A program made the translations under genes and the position numbers. The notes beneath the pieces were generated by a model. The model was not told the origin of the DNA. It made no database searches and worked only from the letters and a program-made list of their open reading frames with translations. Positions 34,913 to 44,155 of a stretch of 60,550 nt of DNA are shown here, in pieces (the first letter of the stretch is position 1; every line of letters begins with the position of its first letter). This DNA comes from Dehalococcoidia bacterium (lineage in GTDB: Bacteria > Chloroflexota > Dehalococcoidia > GIF9 > AB-539-J10), in assembly GCA_003562475.1 (NCBI GenBank), contig PWUU01000005.1, positions 1 to 60,550 of the forward strand, read 5' to 3'.

Positions 34913-36325
34913 TTGAAAGGACGGCTGTGGTGTATCCGAATCGCGCTGCTCATGTTTGTAGGTTGCATTGTGCTTAGCCCTCTTGCAGTCAGTGGGGCAG
35001 CTTCCTATTCGCAGCCGGTGGGATGGAATCATGATCCCTCCGCACTAATGCTTCCTTCGTCACCTGTGTATCCTGTCGTAATCACCTACCGGGAGGTTCG
35101 GATGAGCCTTGCCGACCACAGTTATGAGAAGGCGGAATTGCTTCTCGAGTTCTCCAACCAGGATGCCGCAGCCATCGTGGCAATGGCGCGGCGACAGGAG
35201 TACGTCGTCGCTACGGGTCATTGCTCCACGTATCAGCACACTTTCGATCGCTGTATTGGATGGTTGATGCTTGCAAGCGACCGGGGAAACAATGTCTCAC
35301 ATCTCCTTTCTCGAGTGAAGAATGACCATCTCGCTCAGCAGGGTGCACTCTCACAGGCGGCACAGCAGCTTCCGGAGTGGTCTGACGACGGCGTTGAAAT
35401 GGCGAGAATTCATGTCGCTGAAGTGCTTCTGCTAGCCATTCAAGTCCTGGAAGGTGATGAATCGGCGGCGGCGTATGCCCGGGCTATTGAAGTCGTCTGT
35501 CCTGAACTTGCAGGCCTTATCCCTGACATGGAATCCGGTCAGGTCTCATCGGATACTCCTCCGGTCGCGGTCGAGTCGTCGAACATCGAGCAATCCGACA
35601 CGTCTACTGGCCAGGACGCAGAGGATCAGGCGTATGCTGCTCCGCATATCAAGGCCCTGGAGGCCGAACGGTACACTGTGAAGCCCAAAGAGAGCATCAC
35701 CATTTCGATCACACTCGGGTCGAACGCTCTGGACGATGCCAGATACGCATGGTGGTGTTCACGCGGTGGACTTGTAACGGATGGACTCCAGGCGACATGG
35801 ATTGCGCCCGACCGTCCGGGTTTGTACGAGATTAGTGTAACCGTGACCGATGCGATCGGTCGAAGCGACACGAAGTCTGTGGAGATCAGGGTGATCGAGG
35901 ATGAAGACGATCTCCCGCACCCGGTGGTGTCAGATGACGAGAATGCCAGCACTTGGGACAATGCTGACACCGGAGACAACACTCCCGTTCCTGAGCAGGC
36001 AGCCAGCGTAATCACGCCGGAGATCGTCGCGCTCACCGCCAGCGCCGATCACAAGTATCTTGATCAGAATATCGGTGGGGGCTATGCCATCCTTGTGTCG
36101 CGTGAAGCCGAGGTGCACTGCGAAGTAGTGGATGCAACCGGCCTCTCCTTCGAATGGGTGGTCACTGGCGATGCGAAGATTACCGGCTCGGGTGACACAG
36201 TTCGGTTTGCCGCGCCTGCACGACCAGGCTACGTCACTTTGAAGGTGACTGTGTCCAATCAAGAGGGTGAAGAGGACAGCCGTTCGCTCACCTTCTATGT
36301 TTCCACGTGCACATACTGCTTCTAA
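34913..36325 (+). CDS. Secreted DUF5667/Ig-like protein with C-terminal Cys-x-x-Cys
   Basis: A 470-residue exported protein. TTG 34913 is preferred because GAAAGGAGG lies 6 bases upstream and it puts a signal peptide (ALLMFVGCIVLSPLAVSG, residues about 9-28) at the N-terminus; GTG 34892 would add seven residues. Residues about 40-190 resemble DUF5667 (LPSSPVYPVVITYREVRMSL, then helices). After an acidic linker there are two Ig/PKD-like domains separated by another acidic linker. The protein ends STCTYCF, the same tail pattern as the protein at 25813-26868. The role is unknown; an envelope or surface function is likely. Confidence 0.7.
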   Translation: MKGRLWCIRIALLMFVGCIVLSPLAVSGAASYSQPVGWNHDPSALMLPSSPVYPVVITYREVRMSLADHSYEKAELLLEFSNQDAAAIVAMARRQEYVVATGHCSTYQHTFDRCIGWLMLASDRGNNVSHLLSRVKNDHLAQQGALSQAAQQLPEWSDDGVEMARIHVAEVLLLAIQVLEGDESAAAYARAIEVVCPELAGLIPDMESGQVSSDTPPVAVESSNIEQSDTSTGQDAEDQAYAAPHIKALEAERYTVKPKESITISITLGSNALDDARYAWWCSRGGLVTDGLQATWIAPDRPGLYEISVTVTDAIGRSDTKSVEIRVIEDEDDLPHPVVSDDENASTWDNADTGDNTPVPEQAASVITPEIVALTASADHKYLDQNIGGGYAILVSREAEVHCEVVDATGLSFEWVVTGDAKITGSGDTVRFAAPARPGYVTLKVTVSNQEGEEDSRSLTFYVSTCTYCF

Positions 36326-36330
36326 CGAGC

Positions 36331-36370
36331 GAACGCGTCCGCAGGGCCCCTGACCTGCGGGCGCGTGTTC
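36331..36370 (+). terminator. Hairpin terminator after the DUF5667/Ig-like gene
   Basis: CCGCAGG pairs with CCTGCGG around an 8-base loop, with outer pairing of GAACGCG to GCGCGTGTTC through a small bulge. It begins 6 bases after the stop. A pyrimidine-rich CCCCTGCCCTTTCTT follows. Confidence 0.55.
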
Positions 36371-36553
36371 CCCTGCCCTTTCTTGCCGAGCTCACCTGAC
36401 TCCGCTGGAGATCGCAGCTTCAGCCGTGGCAGTGCCGTAGCAGATACCATCTGTTACTATACGACAGGTGTATGCCGTGCACATAGTCAGCGGAATTGAC
36501 ACCCCGATGGCTCGGCCGGCATCGACCGCACTGTCTTCTGAGAAGGAGGGGCA

Positions 36554-37315
36554 ATGAAGCTGTTCGATCTGAGCGGAAGGACGGCGATCGTGACAGGAGG
36601 CAATCAGGGCATTGGTCTTGCCATAGCGGAAGGGCTCGCCATTCATGGCGCGCGCACCGTAATCGCGAATCGCCGCGAGGATCACGGCGCGATGGCAGCG
36701 CGCCGGTTGACTGAGAAGGGACTTGCCGCGGAGGCGGTGCCGACGGATGTCAGCCGTGGTGATTCGGTCGCACACCTGGTGAACACAGTGCTCGAACGTT
36801 ACGGAACCATCGACATACTGGTCAACAGCGCGGCGGTCATCGTGCGCAAGCCAGCCGAGACGGTTACTGAGGAGGATTGGAATCTCATAATGGACATCAA
36901 TCTCCGTGGTGCGTTCCTCTGTTGTCGCGAGGTGGGACGTCACATGATCGAAAGGAGACACGGCAAGATCATTAACATCTCGTCGACCCTGTCTCAGGTA
37001 GTGCAGCCACTCCTTTCGGTCTACTGTACCTCCAAGGCCGGGTTGTCGCACCTTACCCGGGCGTTAGCTCTGGAGTGGGCAGCATACCACGTGAATGTGA
37101 ATGCAATCGGACCGGGTCCCACAATAACGGAACTGAACAGGCAGTACTTCGAGGAGCATCCGCGCGACTTGCAGGATCGGATCAACTCTATTCCCATGGG
37201 GCGTATGGGAGAGCCGCAGGACCATGTGGGAGCCGCAATCTTCCTGGCATCCGCGGCATCGGATTACGTGACAGGGCAGACCCTGATTGTTGACGGCGGC
37301 TTGAACCTCCCGTAG
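36554..37315 (+). CDS. Short-chain dehydrogenase/reductase
   Basis: A 253-residue classical SDR. The cofactor motif is TGGNQGIG (residues 15-22), with a downstream basic segment (NRRED) that points to NADP(H). The catalytic set is Asn in NSAA, Ser in ISSTLS and Tyr-x3-Lys in YCTSK. It is closest in style to gluconate 5-dehydrogenase or 3-oxoacyl reductase-like SDRs, and the substrate is not determinable. GAGAAGGAGGGGC precedes the ATG. It is a single-gene unit next to a decayed DUF362 gene and a nitroreductase. Confidence 0.9.
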   Translation: MKLFDLSGRTAIVTGGNQGIGLAIAEGLAIHGARTVIANRREDHGAMAARRLTEKGLAAEAVPTDVSRGDSVAHLVNTVLERYGTIDILVNSAAVIVRKPAETVTEEDWNLIMDINLRGAFLCCREVGRHMIERRHGKIINISSTLSQVVQPLLSVYCTSKAGLSHLTRALALEWAAYHVNVNAIGPGPTITELNRQYFEEHPRDLQDRINSIPMGRMGEPQDHVGAAIFLASAASDYVTGQTLIVDGGLNLP

Positions 37316-37326
37316 CGTGGCACCAG

Positions 37327-37554
37327 CTACAACCCCTCGGGGATGTAGCAGTCGTCCATGCCCGGCGCCACCGCGTGGGCCACTTGCTCACTTGGATCGA
37401 CTCCCGTGCACCGCTAGAATACGCCAGGCGTCACGCAGTCGAGTATGTCAAGCGATGCGGCATCAATAGCAGCAGCATCGGTTCCGACCAGGTAGCCGAG
37501 GTCCGGGCATATGATTGGCCCCGGCGATGGGTCACAGTCACAACTCTTCGACAT
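37327..37554 (-). pseudogene. DUF362 iron-sulfur protein remnant with an in-frame amber codon
   Basis: On the minus strand the frame from 37554 reads SCDCDPSPGPIICPDLGYLV then GTDAAAIDAASLDIL, a clear match to the C-terminal part of DUF362 proteins, where the aspartates and small residues are conserved. An in-frame TAG (37414-37416) follows TPGVF, and beyond it the same frame continues CTGVDPSEQVAHAVAPGMDD to a second TAG at 37327-37329. The whole N-terminal portion is missing, cut off where the nitroreductase gene begins. It is best read as a decayed gene; amber read-through is possible but unlikely given the truncation. Confidence 0.6.
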
Positions 37555-37573
37555 GCGATGCAGGAGGTGATGG

Positions 37574-38092
37574 ATGGACATTCATACGGCGATTCGGACT
37601 CGCTCCAGTGTAAGGCAGTTTCGTCCGACTCCGGTACTCGAGGAGAGCCTCAACCGGATCCTTGAGGCAGCACGATTGGCACCTTCCTCAAGCAACAGGC
37701 AGGAATGGCGGTTCGTTGTCGTGCGTGACGAAGAGCGACGAAAGCGTTTGGCGAGAGCGGCGAACAACCAGATGTGGATTGCAGGCGCCCCGATCGTCAT
37801 CGCAGCGGTCGCGACAGATCCCCGATCCATCATGACCTGCGGCATACCTCGCTACGCCGTGGACACAGCGATTGCTATCGACCACATGACACTGGCAGCT
37901 GTGGAGGAAGGTCTGGGCACATGCTGGATTGGCGCCTTCTCGCAGGAGCAGGCGCGCGAGGTTCTGGGTGTCGCTGACGACTGCATGGTGGTCACACTGA
38001 TGCCACTTGGTCATCCCGCTTCGCGCGCCCCTGTAGCCAAGTCCCGAAAACGATTGAGAGACATCGTGCGCTACGAGCAGGATAGCGAGTGA
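37574..38092 (+). CDS. Nitroreductase family protein
   Basis: A 172-residue FMN-dependent nitroreductase-fold protein. The N-terminal FMN-binding block RTRSSVRQFRPTPV (Arg-x-Ser-x-Arg pattern) and APSSSNRQEWRFVVV are typical. The C-terminal half has EEGLGTCWIGAF and LMPLGHPA, which contact flavin phosphate. It is short, like the FMN-only subgroup, and it likely dimerises. The reduced substrate is unknown: quinone, nitro compound or an enoate. GGAGGTGATGG precedes the ATG. Confidence 0.88.
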   Translation: MDIHTAIRTRSSVRQFRPTPVLEESLNRILEAARLAPSSSNRQEWRFVVVRDEERRKRLARAANNQMWIAGAPIVIAAVATDPRSIMTCGIPRYAVDTAIAIDHMTLAAVEEGLGTCWIGAFSQEQAREVLGVADDCMVVTLMPLGHPASRAPVAKSRKRLRDIVRYEQDSE

Positions 38093-38153
38093 GAGTTATC
38101 TCGGCGGTTATGTGACGTGCCCGTGCCATGTCCTGGCGGCAGTGGTGGTATCG

Positions 38154-38807
38154 TCACACGAGCGCAGTAAGCAGCACTGCAACAATACCTACCAGGAAGA
38201 TACCATCGAAGAGCCCGGCGCCACCGATGGATACGATACCGGGAAACCCTTTCATCCGATGCAGATTCAGCAGGTCTGCCCCAATGAGCGTACCTGTGGT
38301 GCCCGCGATATACGCACACGGTGCAGCAAACCCCGGCGCGAGGAGAATCGCCAGCAGGGCGGAGAGGATCGGTGGAATGAACATCGGGAGTACAATGCCT
38401 CTTCCCGGAATGGGCCTGGCGAGTGACTTCGACACCGCCGCCATTACAGCAGTCGCAACACCTATCTCCCAGAATGAAGGCACTATGGTCAGCAGATACA
38501 CGCAAAGGCACACAGGGATAACTCCGCCGCCAAGGTTGATGGCGATGCCGGAATACTGGGGTGGAGGTCGGGTGAACAGCCCCCGCATTGTGCTGGGTGT
38601 GGTGTAGCTGATGCGCCGACGTGTCAGGGGAATGTTGATCATCGACCCCAGGAGCATGAGGAGTATGAGCGCGAGGGCTGTCGATGGCGAGAGCCCCAAC
38701 GCCCCAAAGGAGAAGGACAACAGGTTCAAGAAGAATATCACCAGCAACAGCGGGATCGAGAGAAACAACAAGAGTGCTGCAAGGCATCCCAGGGGCGCGA
38801 AAATCAT
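38154..38807 (-). CDS. DUF1614 integral membrane protein
   Basis: A 217-residue membrane protein with about six hydrophobic segments. The conserved core includes GIAINLGGGVIPVCLCVYLL, ARPIPGRGIVLP and an Asp in IGADLLNL, the pattern of the DUF1614 family; small-residue motifs suggest packed helices. The function is unknown. The start lies 7 bases after the stop of the TPP-dependent enzyme gene, so the two form an operon. It might transport a substrate or product of that enzyme, which is only an inference. Confidence 0.75.
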   Translation of the reverse strand: MIFAPLGCLAALLLFLSIPLLLVIFFLNLLSFSFGALGLSPSTALALILLMLLGSMINIPLTRRRISYTTPSTMRGLFTRPPPQYSGIAINLGGGVIPVCLCVYLLTIVPSFWEIGVATAVMAAVSKSLARPIPGRGIVLPMFIPPILSALLAILLAPGFAAPCAYIAGTTGTLIGADLLNLHRMKGFPGIVSIGGAGLFDGIFLVGIVAVLLTALV

Positions 38808-38814
38808 CCTTCAG

Positions 38815-40479
38815 TCACTCCGCTCGCTCGAAATGAGACATATCAAGCCCCGTGGGAATATCCAGCACTACCGGGATACCGTCACGATTCAGTCGCAACG
38901 CCTCCTCCAGTGCAGGTCGAAGGTCTGCCGCACTGTCAATCCTCCGTCCATGACAGCCAGATGCTCGTGCGATGCCCTGGAAGTCAGGCTGCACCTCGAA
39001 GGCAGTGGTGTTCCACCCTACCGTCGTCATCTGATTATGCATTGGCCACCCCAGGGCTGAGTTGTTGAGCACTACCCATGTGCAACCCGCGCCATACTGT
39101 ACAGCCGTTGGAAGCTCTTTCATGTACATCTGAAAGGCACCATCACCGGTGACGCAGACCACCTTCTTCTCAGGCCTCGTGAGCTTCGCTGCTATGGCGC
39201 CTACCACTCCGATGCCCATGCATGTCTGTTCAGCTACGGTGACGCAATCAGAGTTGTCTCCAACCGTGTAATACGGAAAGAAGTAAGACCAGGCATCCTG
39301 CGACCCGTTCTCATTCACCAGTACCGTATCATCGCCGAACACCATGCTGAGCTCATACACTACACGCTTTGCCGGGATCGGATACTCGGTAGTCAAGCAT
39401 TCTTCGTGTACCTGCCTGAGGAGTAGCTGCTTCTGCTGTTGAATTGCCTCGCGCGATGGTGACGTGCCGTGTGCCGCGCCGCGAGACTTGATCTCATCCA
39501 GAATCTGCTGCAATACCAGCTTTGCGTCGCCTACGACCCCGACTTCAGGCAGCCAGTTACGACCAATTTCGGACGCAGAGATGTCGACGTGTGCAAGAAG
39601 AGCTCCAGGAGGTAGATCCTTCCAGCGATGAGTCTGGAACGCTTCATTGCGTGTTCCGATGGCGAGCACCGCGTCGGCGCTCTTCAGGTAGCTGGCTGCC
39701 ACACGATTGCGGTACAGTCCAACCAGCCCGAGTGCCAATGGATGGCGCTCAGAGACAATACCCCTCCCTCCGGGGGTGGTCGCGAAAGGAACCCCCAGCG
39801 ATTCGACCAGTTCAAGGAACGGTTGCCCTGCTGCTGACAACATTGCGCCGTTTCCTGCGATGACTACAGGTCTCTTTGCGCCGAGAAGGATATCCACTAC
39901 CCTCCTGACTCTCTCCGGGTCGCCTGCCGGGCGGATACGTTCTGCTGGCACATACGCCGGCTCATCGATATCGAGAGGAAAACCGTGTGTTATGTCACCT
40001 CCGACGTCGTAGGGCAGCTCGATGTAGACGGGGCCCGGCTGATCATTCATTGCCAGCGCAAAGGCACGCCGCACGTACCAACTCAATCGATCGATGTGAT
40101 GGACTCTTGCAGACCATTTCGTTATCGGACGCATCATGCCGAGCTGATCACACTCCTGGAATTCCCCCATACCTTCCGTCTTCTGACTTACGGACGGGCA
40201 TATGACTACCAGTGGACTGCAGGCGTAGTAGGCTTCCAGGACTCCGGGTACAAGGTTTGCCACGCCAGGACCGGTCGACGCGCTGCAGACACCAGGCTTG
40301 CCGCTCAGCCGCGAATAAGCCATCGCCATGAACGGTGCTGAGCCCTCGTATCGCAGGTTAATTGGACGCAGGTCAGGCGCTTTCCCGGCATACAGCTGGA
40401 GCGGACTGTCGCCAACGCCATACGTAAACTCAGTTCCCTGTGCGCGCACCATTCTGGCAATAGCTTCCCACGGATACAT
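38815..40479 (-). CDS. Thiamine-diphosphate-dependent enzyme, acetolactate-synthase-like
   Basis: A 554-residue three-domain ThDP enzyme. The N-terminal Pyr domain has the catalytic Glu in RYEGSAPFMAMAYSR and the loop ASTGPGVANLVPG. The middle domain (about 190-330) is Rossmann-like. The C-terminal PP domain has the metal-ThDP motif GDGAFQM ending with LNNSALG. It belongs to the AHAS/benzoylformate decarboxylase/oxalyl-CoA decarboxylase superfamily, but no small regulatory AHAS subunit is near, so acetolactate synthesis for branched-chain amino acids is not assured. AGGAGGTGACAG precedes the ATG. Confidence 0.88.
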   Translation of the reverse strand: MYPWEAIARMVRAQGTEFTYGVGDSPLQLYAGKAPDLRPINLRYEGSAPFMAMAYSRLSGKPGVCSASTGPGVANLVPGVLEAYYACSPLVVICPSVSQKTEGMGEFQECDQLGMMRPITKWSARVHHIDRLSWYVRRAFALAMNDQPGPVYIELPYDVGGDITHGFPLDIDEPAYVPAERIRPAGDPERVRRVVDILLGAKRPVVIAGNGAMLSAAGQPFLELVESLGVPFATTPGGRGIVSERHPLALGLVGLYRNRVAASYLKSADAVLAIGTRNEAFQTHRWKDLPPGALLAHVDISASEIGRNWLPEVGVVGDAKLVLQQILDEIKSRGAAHGTSPSREAIQQQKQLLLRQVHEECLTTEYPIPAKRVVYELSMVFGDDTVLVNENGSQDAWSYFFPYYTVGDNSDCVTVAEQTCMGIGVVGAIAAKLTRPEKKVVCVTGDGAFQMYMKELPTAVQYGAGCTWVVLNNSALGWPMHNQMTTVGWNTTAFEVQPDFQGIARASGCHGRRIDSAADLRPALEEALRLNRDGIPVVLDIPTGLDMSHFERAE

Positions 40480-40674
40480 CTGTCACCTCCTGTCGTAGAG
40501 CCCGGACGGATTGTCTTGTCACGTGGCGTCAGGTGCTGTCGGTGGACGGCATTCTGATTCGCTTCGACCGACATGCATCACACGCTGTTTCCACCCGATG
40601 CAGCACCAGTCATAGACTGATAGTATAGACGCTGATCCGGACATCAGAACAGTCCAGGAATAGGGGCGTTCATA

Positions 40675-41586
40675 GTGGGACTGCTGCGAAACAACAGCTT
40701 CATTCTGGCACTCGCGCTCGTAACCGGGATCGTACTCGGTCAAGGCGCAATGTATTCACGCGGGGCAGTTACACCGCTGCTTGCGGCTATCATGACGCTG
40801 TCGCTGGTAGGTATCTCTTCTGATGTGTTTCGTGGCGGCGCCCGTCTTGTCCGTCCTATCCTGATGGCACTGCTGCTGAACTACGCATTGCTTGGTGGCA
40901 CACTCATTCTGTTCGCATTCGCCCTGCTGGACGAGCCCAGCCTGCAGGCGGGGTACGTGCTCATCGCCGCGGTCCCCCCGGCGGTTGCGGTGATACCCTT
41001 CACGCACCGTCTGGGCGGCGACGTTTCGTTCACACTTGTCGGCTCTGTTGCGGCACATGTTGCGGCGTTTGTAGTGACTCCGCTGCTGACGCTGCTGGTG
41101 CTCGGCAGCAGCCTCGTGCAACCCCAGGAGCTACTGATGGCGCTGCTGCAGCTTATCGCCGCCCCGTTCGCAGTGTCGCGACTCTTGCGGCGCTCTGCTC
41201 TTGTTGTCGGCTGGCTTACCGTTCACCGCGGGACGCTCATGAACTGGGGTTTCTTCGTGGTGGTCTACACGATAATCGGTTTGAACCGCGAAGCGTTGCT
41301 GGGCTTCTCAGGGGTCCTCCTACGTGTGGGCGCGATATCGTTTGTTGGCACCTTTGGACTGGCCTACCTGATCTTTGTCGTTGCGCGCCTGTCCGGTGCG
41401 GCCAGCTCTGCACAGATCAGCTACGCAGTCATGGGCGCGTGGAAGAACTATGGACTGGCAGGTGCTATCGCCCTCGCGTACTTCGGAGAGTTTGCGGCAT
41501 TGCCTGCCGCGGTGACTACTGCTTTTGCCATCGCTAACTTCATCGTGCTCAGCATGACTGTAGCTGTCAAGACACCCCACGAGTGA
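40675..41586 (+). CDS. Bile acid:sodium symporter (BASS)-like transporter
   Basis: A 303-residue membrane protein with roughly ten hydrophobic segments arranged as two five-helix halves. The segment PPAVAVIPFTHRLGGDVSFT with a proline-rich break matches the discontinuous helix of BASS/AEC carriers, and the NYGLAGAIALAYFGE segment is the counterpart in the second half. It probably carries an organic anion, sodium- or proton-coupled. It starts at GTG with a weak AGGGGCG upstream. It is followed 80 bases later by a flavin reductase gene and is divergent from the TPP enzyme gene. Confidence 0.72.
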   Translation: MGLLRNNSFILALALVTGIVLGQGAMYSRGAVTPLLAAIMTLSLVGISSDVFRGGARLVRPILMALLLNYALLGGTLILFAFALLDEPSLQAGYVLIAAVPPAVAVIPFTHRLGGDVSFTLVGSVAAHVAAFVVTPLLTLLVLGSSLVQPQELLMALLQLIAAPFAVSRLLRRSALVVGWLTVHRGTLMNWGFFVVVYTIIGLNREALLGFSGVLLRVGAISFVGTFGLAYLIFVVARLSGAASSAQISYAVMGAWKNYGLAGAIALAYFGEFAALPAAVTTAFAIANFIVLSMTVAVKTPHE

Positions 41587-41666
41587 GGAACGATCACACA
41601 GGCGCAGAGAGAGCAATGGAGACTCAGTGGAGAAAGCCAGTATAGAGAAGAGAAGGAGGTTCATTT

Positions 41667-42248
41667 ATGGCGATACGAAAGAAGGTCACGAAGGGTTCGC
41701 AAGCATGGGTTTACCCGCTTCCTGCGCTGCTTATCGGGACGGTCATCGACGGCAAAGCCAACTTCATGACCGCTGCCTGGGGAAGCGTCGCAAACGCTGA
41801 ACCTCCGATGCTTTGTGTGGCGATCAGGCGATCTCGTCACACACGGAAAGGCATAGAAGCAGGCGCCGCGTTCTCTGTCAATGTGGCCGCTGCATCCCAG
41901 GCCCGTGAGGTCGACTTCTGTGGCATCGAGTCTGGCGCCAACCTTGATAAGGCCGCCAGGTGCGGGTTCACCGTGTTCTACGGTATGCACGACAAGGCGC
42001 CACTCATTGCCGAGTGTCCCGTCAACCTTGAGTGTACAGTCGCTCAGATTGTCGAGCTACCGACACACTCTCTCGTCATTGCTGACATACGTGAATCTCA
42101 CGTTTCAGAAGACTGCCTAACCGATGGGAAGCTGGATATAGCTAAGGTCGATCCAATTGTGTATGTCACCTCACCCGCGCGCAAGTATGCGCGTCTGGGC
42201 GACTGGGTGGCCGATGGATTCAGCACCGGCTTGAGTCTCAAGACCTAG
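41667..42248 (+). CDS. Flavin reductase-like FMN-binding protein
   Basis: A 193-residue split-barrel FMN protein of the flavin reductase/DIM6-NTAB family. Typical features are the N-terminal YPLPALLIGTVIDGKANFMTA strand-loop (FMN phosphate site), the AIRRSRHTRKGIEAG segment, and the VNVAAASQ strand. Members in anaerobes act as flavin or iron-sulfur reductases or electron carriers rather than monooxygenase partners. GAAGGAGGTTC precedes the ATG. Confidence 0.9.
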   Translation: MAIRKKVTKGSQAWVYPLPALLIGTVIDGKANFMTAAWGSVANAEPPMLCVAIRRSRHTRKGIEAGAAFSVNVAAASQAREVDFCGIESGANLDKAARCGFTVFYGMHDKAPLIAECPVNLECTVAQIVELPTHSLVIADIRESHVSEDCLTDGKLDIAKVDPIVYVTSPARKYARLGDWVADGFSTGLSLKT

Positions 42249-42514
42249 GAAATCCTACTAACCAGGTGGGACCGTCGCCCACTCGTCTGCTCGTTGTTGA
42301 GGAAGTATACACAGGTCCAGCCCGGAGAATGGCCAGGGGTGGCGTCCGTGACTCTCGAGTGGTTAGTTACACGCAGGCACCGGCTGACGTGGCGCACGCG
42401 GTTGTCCCCTGACTTGCGAGCCGCGTGCCGCCCTCTTCGAATCACCTGCGTGCTTGCTGGCCCAAATCCGCTGATCCTGGAGAGTGGAGCCTTAGCCCTG
42501 CACCGTACGCGCCT

Positions 42515-43879
42515 TCATTCCAGGCCTGAGAATGCGGATTGAATCAACTCTGTCAGCTCTGGATGGATGTGAATACCACGCAGCAGTTCGTCAACATGGC
42601 CACCCGACTGCATCGCGTTGACTACCTCCTGAATGAGCATGGGGGCATAGGGGCCAATAATGTGAAAACCGAGGATCTCCTCCGACGCCCGGTCGACGAC
42701 GCTCTTGGCAAATCCGACCTCTTCCGCGATAGCACTGCCCTTGGCAACGTCGGAGTACGCTGTGCGCGCGACAGCGATATCGTGTCCCGCTTCTCGCGCA
42801 TTGGCCTCTGTGAGCCCGACTGAGGCAATCTGAGGGAACGAGTAGATCGCGTGAGGCACGGCTCGGTAGTCCATCTCGATATCGTGCCCGTCAAACGCGT
42901 TGGCTGCAGCGACAACCGCCTGCACATTTGCAGAGTGCCTGAACATCGACTTTCCATTAATGTCGCCAATTGCGAATACGTTGTCCGCGCTGGTTCGCAT
43001 GCGACCATCGACCTTGATGAATCCCCTGTCGTCGGTTTTGATACCAGCTCTGGCGACTTGCAGTTGGTCGGCGTTGGAGCGTCGTCCCGCTGCCACGAGC
43101 AGCGTTTCAGCCTCGAATCCTATTTCCTCGCCGCCGTGTGTCGGCTGTGCGAGGATTCGAACGCCCTCTTGACTTCGTGACACCGACTCGACCCGGGCGC
43201 CTGTCACGATTCGGGCTCGCTTCGACAATACCGCCTGAAGTGCGGCGGCTATCTCGGGTTCCTCAGATGTGATGAGTCTTTCCGCCATCTCGATCACAGT
43301 GACACGCGTACCCATGGCTGCGAAGAAATGGCAGTATTCCACGGCAACATAACCACCACCCAGGATGATGAGGCTGTCGGGTCTATCGGTAAGCTCTAGC
43401 ACCGACTCGTTGGTGAGGTAGTCGATCTCTGCAAGCCCTTTGATCGGTGGTATAAGGGGACGGGCACCGATTGCGATGAACACCTGTGTGCCGCGGATTG
43501 TGTCGTCACCGACCTGCAGCACATCGGGCTCGACGTACGAGGCGGCGGCTGGATAATAGCGCACCCCGTCCATGTGTGAGAGCGAATGCTGCATGTGCGC
43601 TTGTGACTCTGCCCTGCTGGCTCGCATATGGATCATGATGGATGCGAAGTCGATGTCGTCGATCTTCATCGTCACTCCCAGCCGTACAGCCCTTTCCTGT
43701 TCGGCGACGATATCTGCGGGGGCAATAAGCATTTTCGATGGGATGCAACCCACGTTGAGACATGTGCCACCGAGCAACCCCGGTTCAACGAGTGCAACGC
43801 TCAGGTCATGAGCCGCTGCGTGGTCGACTACAGCCATGCCGCAACCAGATCCCAGCACTACTACGTCGTAACTGTCCAA
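42515..43879 (-). CDS. FAD-dependent NAD(P)-disulfide oxidoreductase, copy 2
   Basis: A 454-residue paralogue of the protein at 22427-23794, with the same blocks: GSGCGM FAD site, GGTCLNVGCIPSK redox disulfide, GGGYVAVEYCHFF NAD(P) site, FAIGDINGKSMF, and the HIHPELTE interface motif. Overall the two share the unusual SGxGM loop and the GPxAPxxIQEVVNAM segment, and they look like a recent family expansion. The substrate disulfide is unknown. It starts at TTG 43879 with GGAGGTG 5 bases upstream. Confidence 0.9.
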   Translation of the reverse strand: MDSYDVVVLGSGCGMAVVDHAAAHDLSVALVEPGLLGGTCLNVGCIPSKMLIAPADIVAEQERAVRLGVTMKIDDIDFASIMIHMRASRAESQAHMQHSLSHMDGVRYYPAAASYVEPDVLQVGDDTIRGTQVFIAIGARPLIPPIKGLAEIDYLTNESVLELTDRPDSLIILGGGYVAVEYCHFFAAMGTRVTVIEMAERLITSEEPEIAAALQAVLSKRARIVTGARVESVSRSQEGVRILAQPTHGGEEIGFEAETLLVAAGRRSNADQLQVARAGIKTDDRGFIKVDGRMRTSADNVFAIGDINGKSMFRHSANVQAVVAAANAFDGHDIEMDYRAVPHAIYSFPQIASVGLTEANAREAGHDIAVARTAYSDVAKGSAIAEEVGFAKSVVDRASEEILGFHIIGPYAPMLIQEVVNAMQSGGHVDELLRGIHIHPELTELIQSAFSGLE

Positions 43880-44155
43880 TGTGCACCTCCATGAGCCGAC
43901 AATTGGCAGACAATGCGCGATATCGGACCAGGGGCCGATAATCTCATCTGCAGGTCAAGCGGGAAGACAATCCGGGCCCATTCAGGAGAGACGGCAGCCA
44001 GGCAGCAAGCCTTTTAAACAGGAAACTGCCTACCTGCTTGCAACGGGCGGCAGTTCGGCACGAAGGCATGCATATACGTGCGACAAAAAGAGACTGGTGC
44101 CCGTCAATTTCCGCCCACCGAGTGGGATAGTCTGTCCCGTAGGCCATGTTTCACC

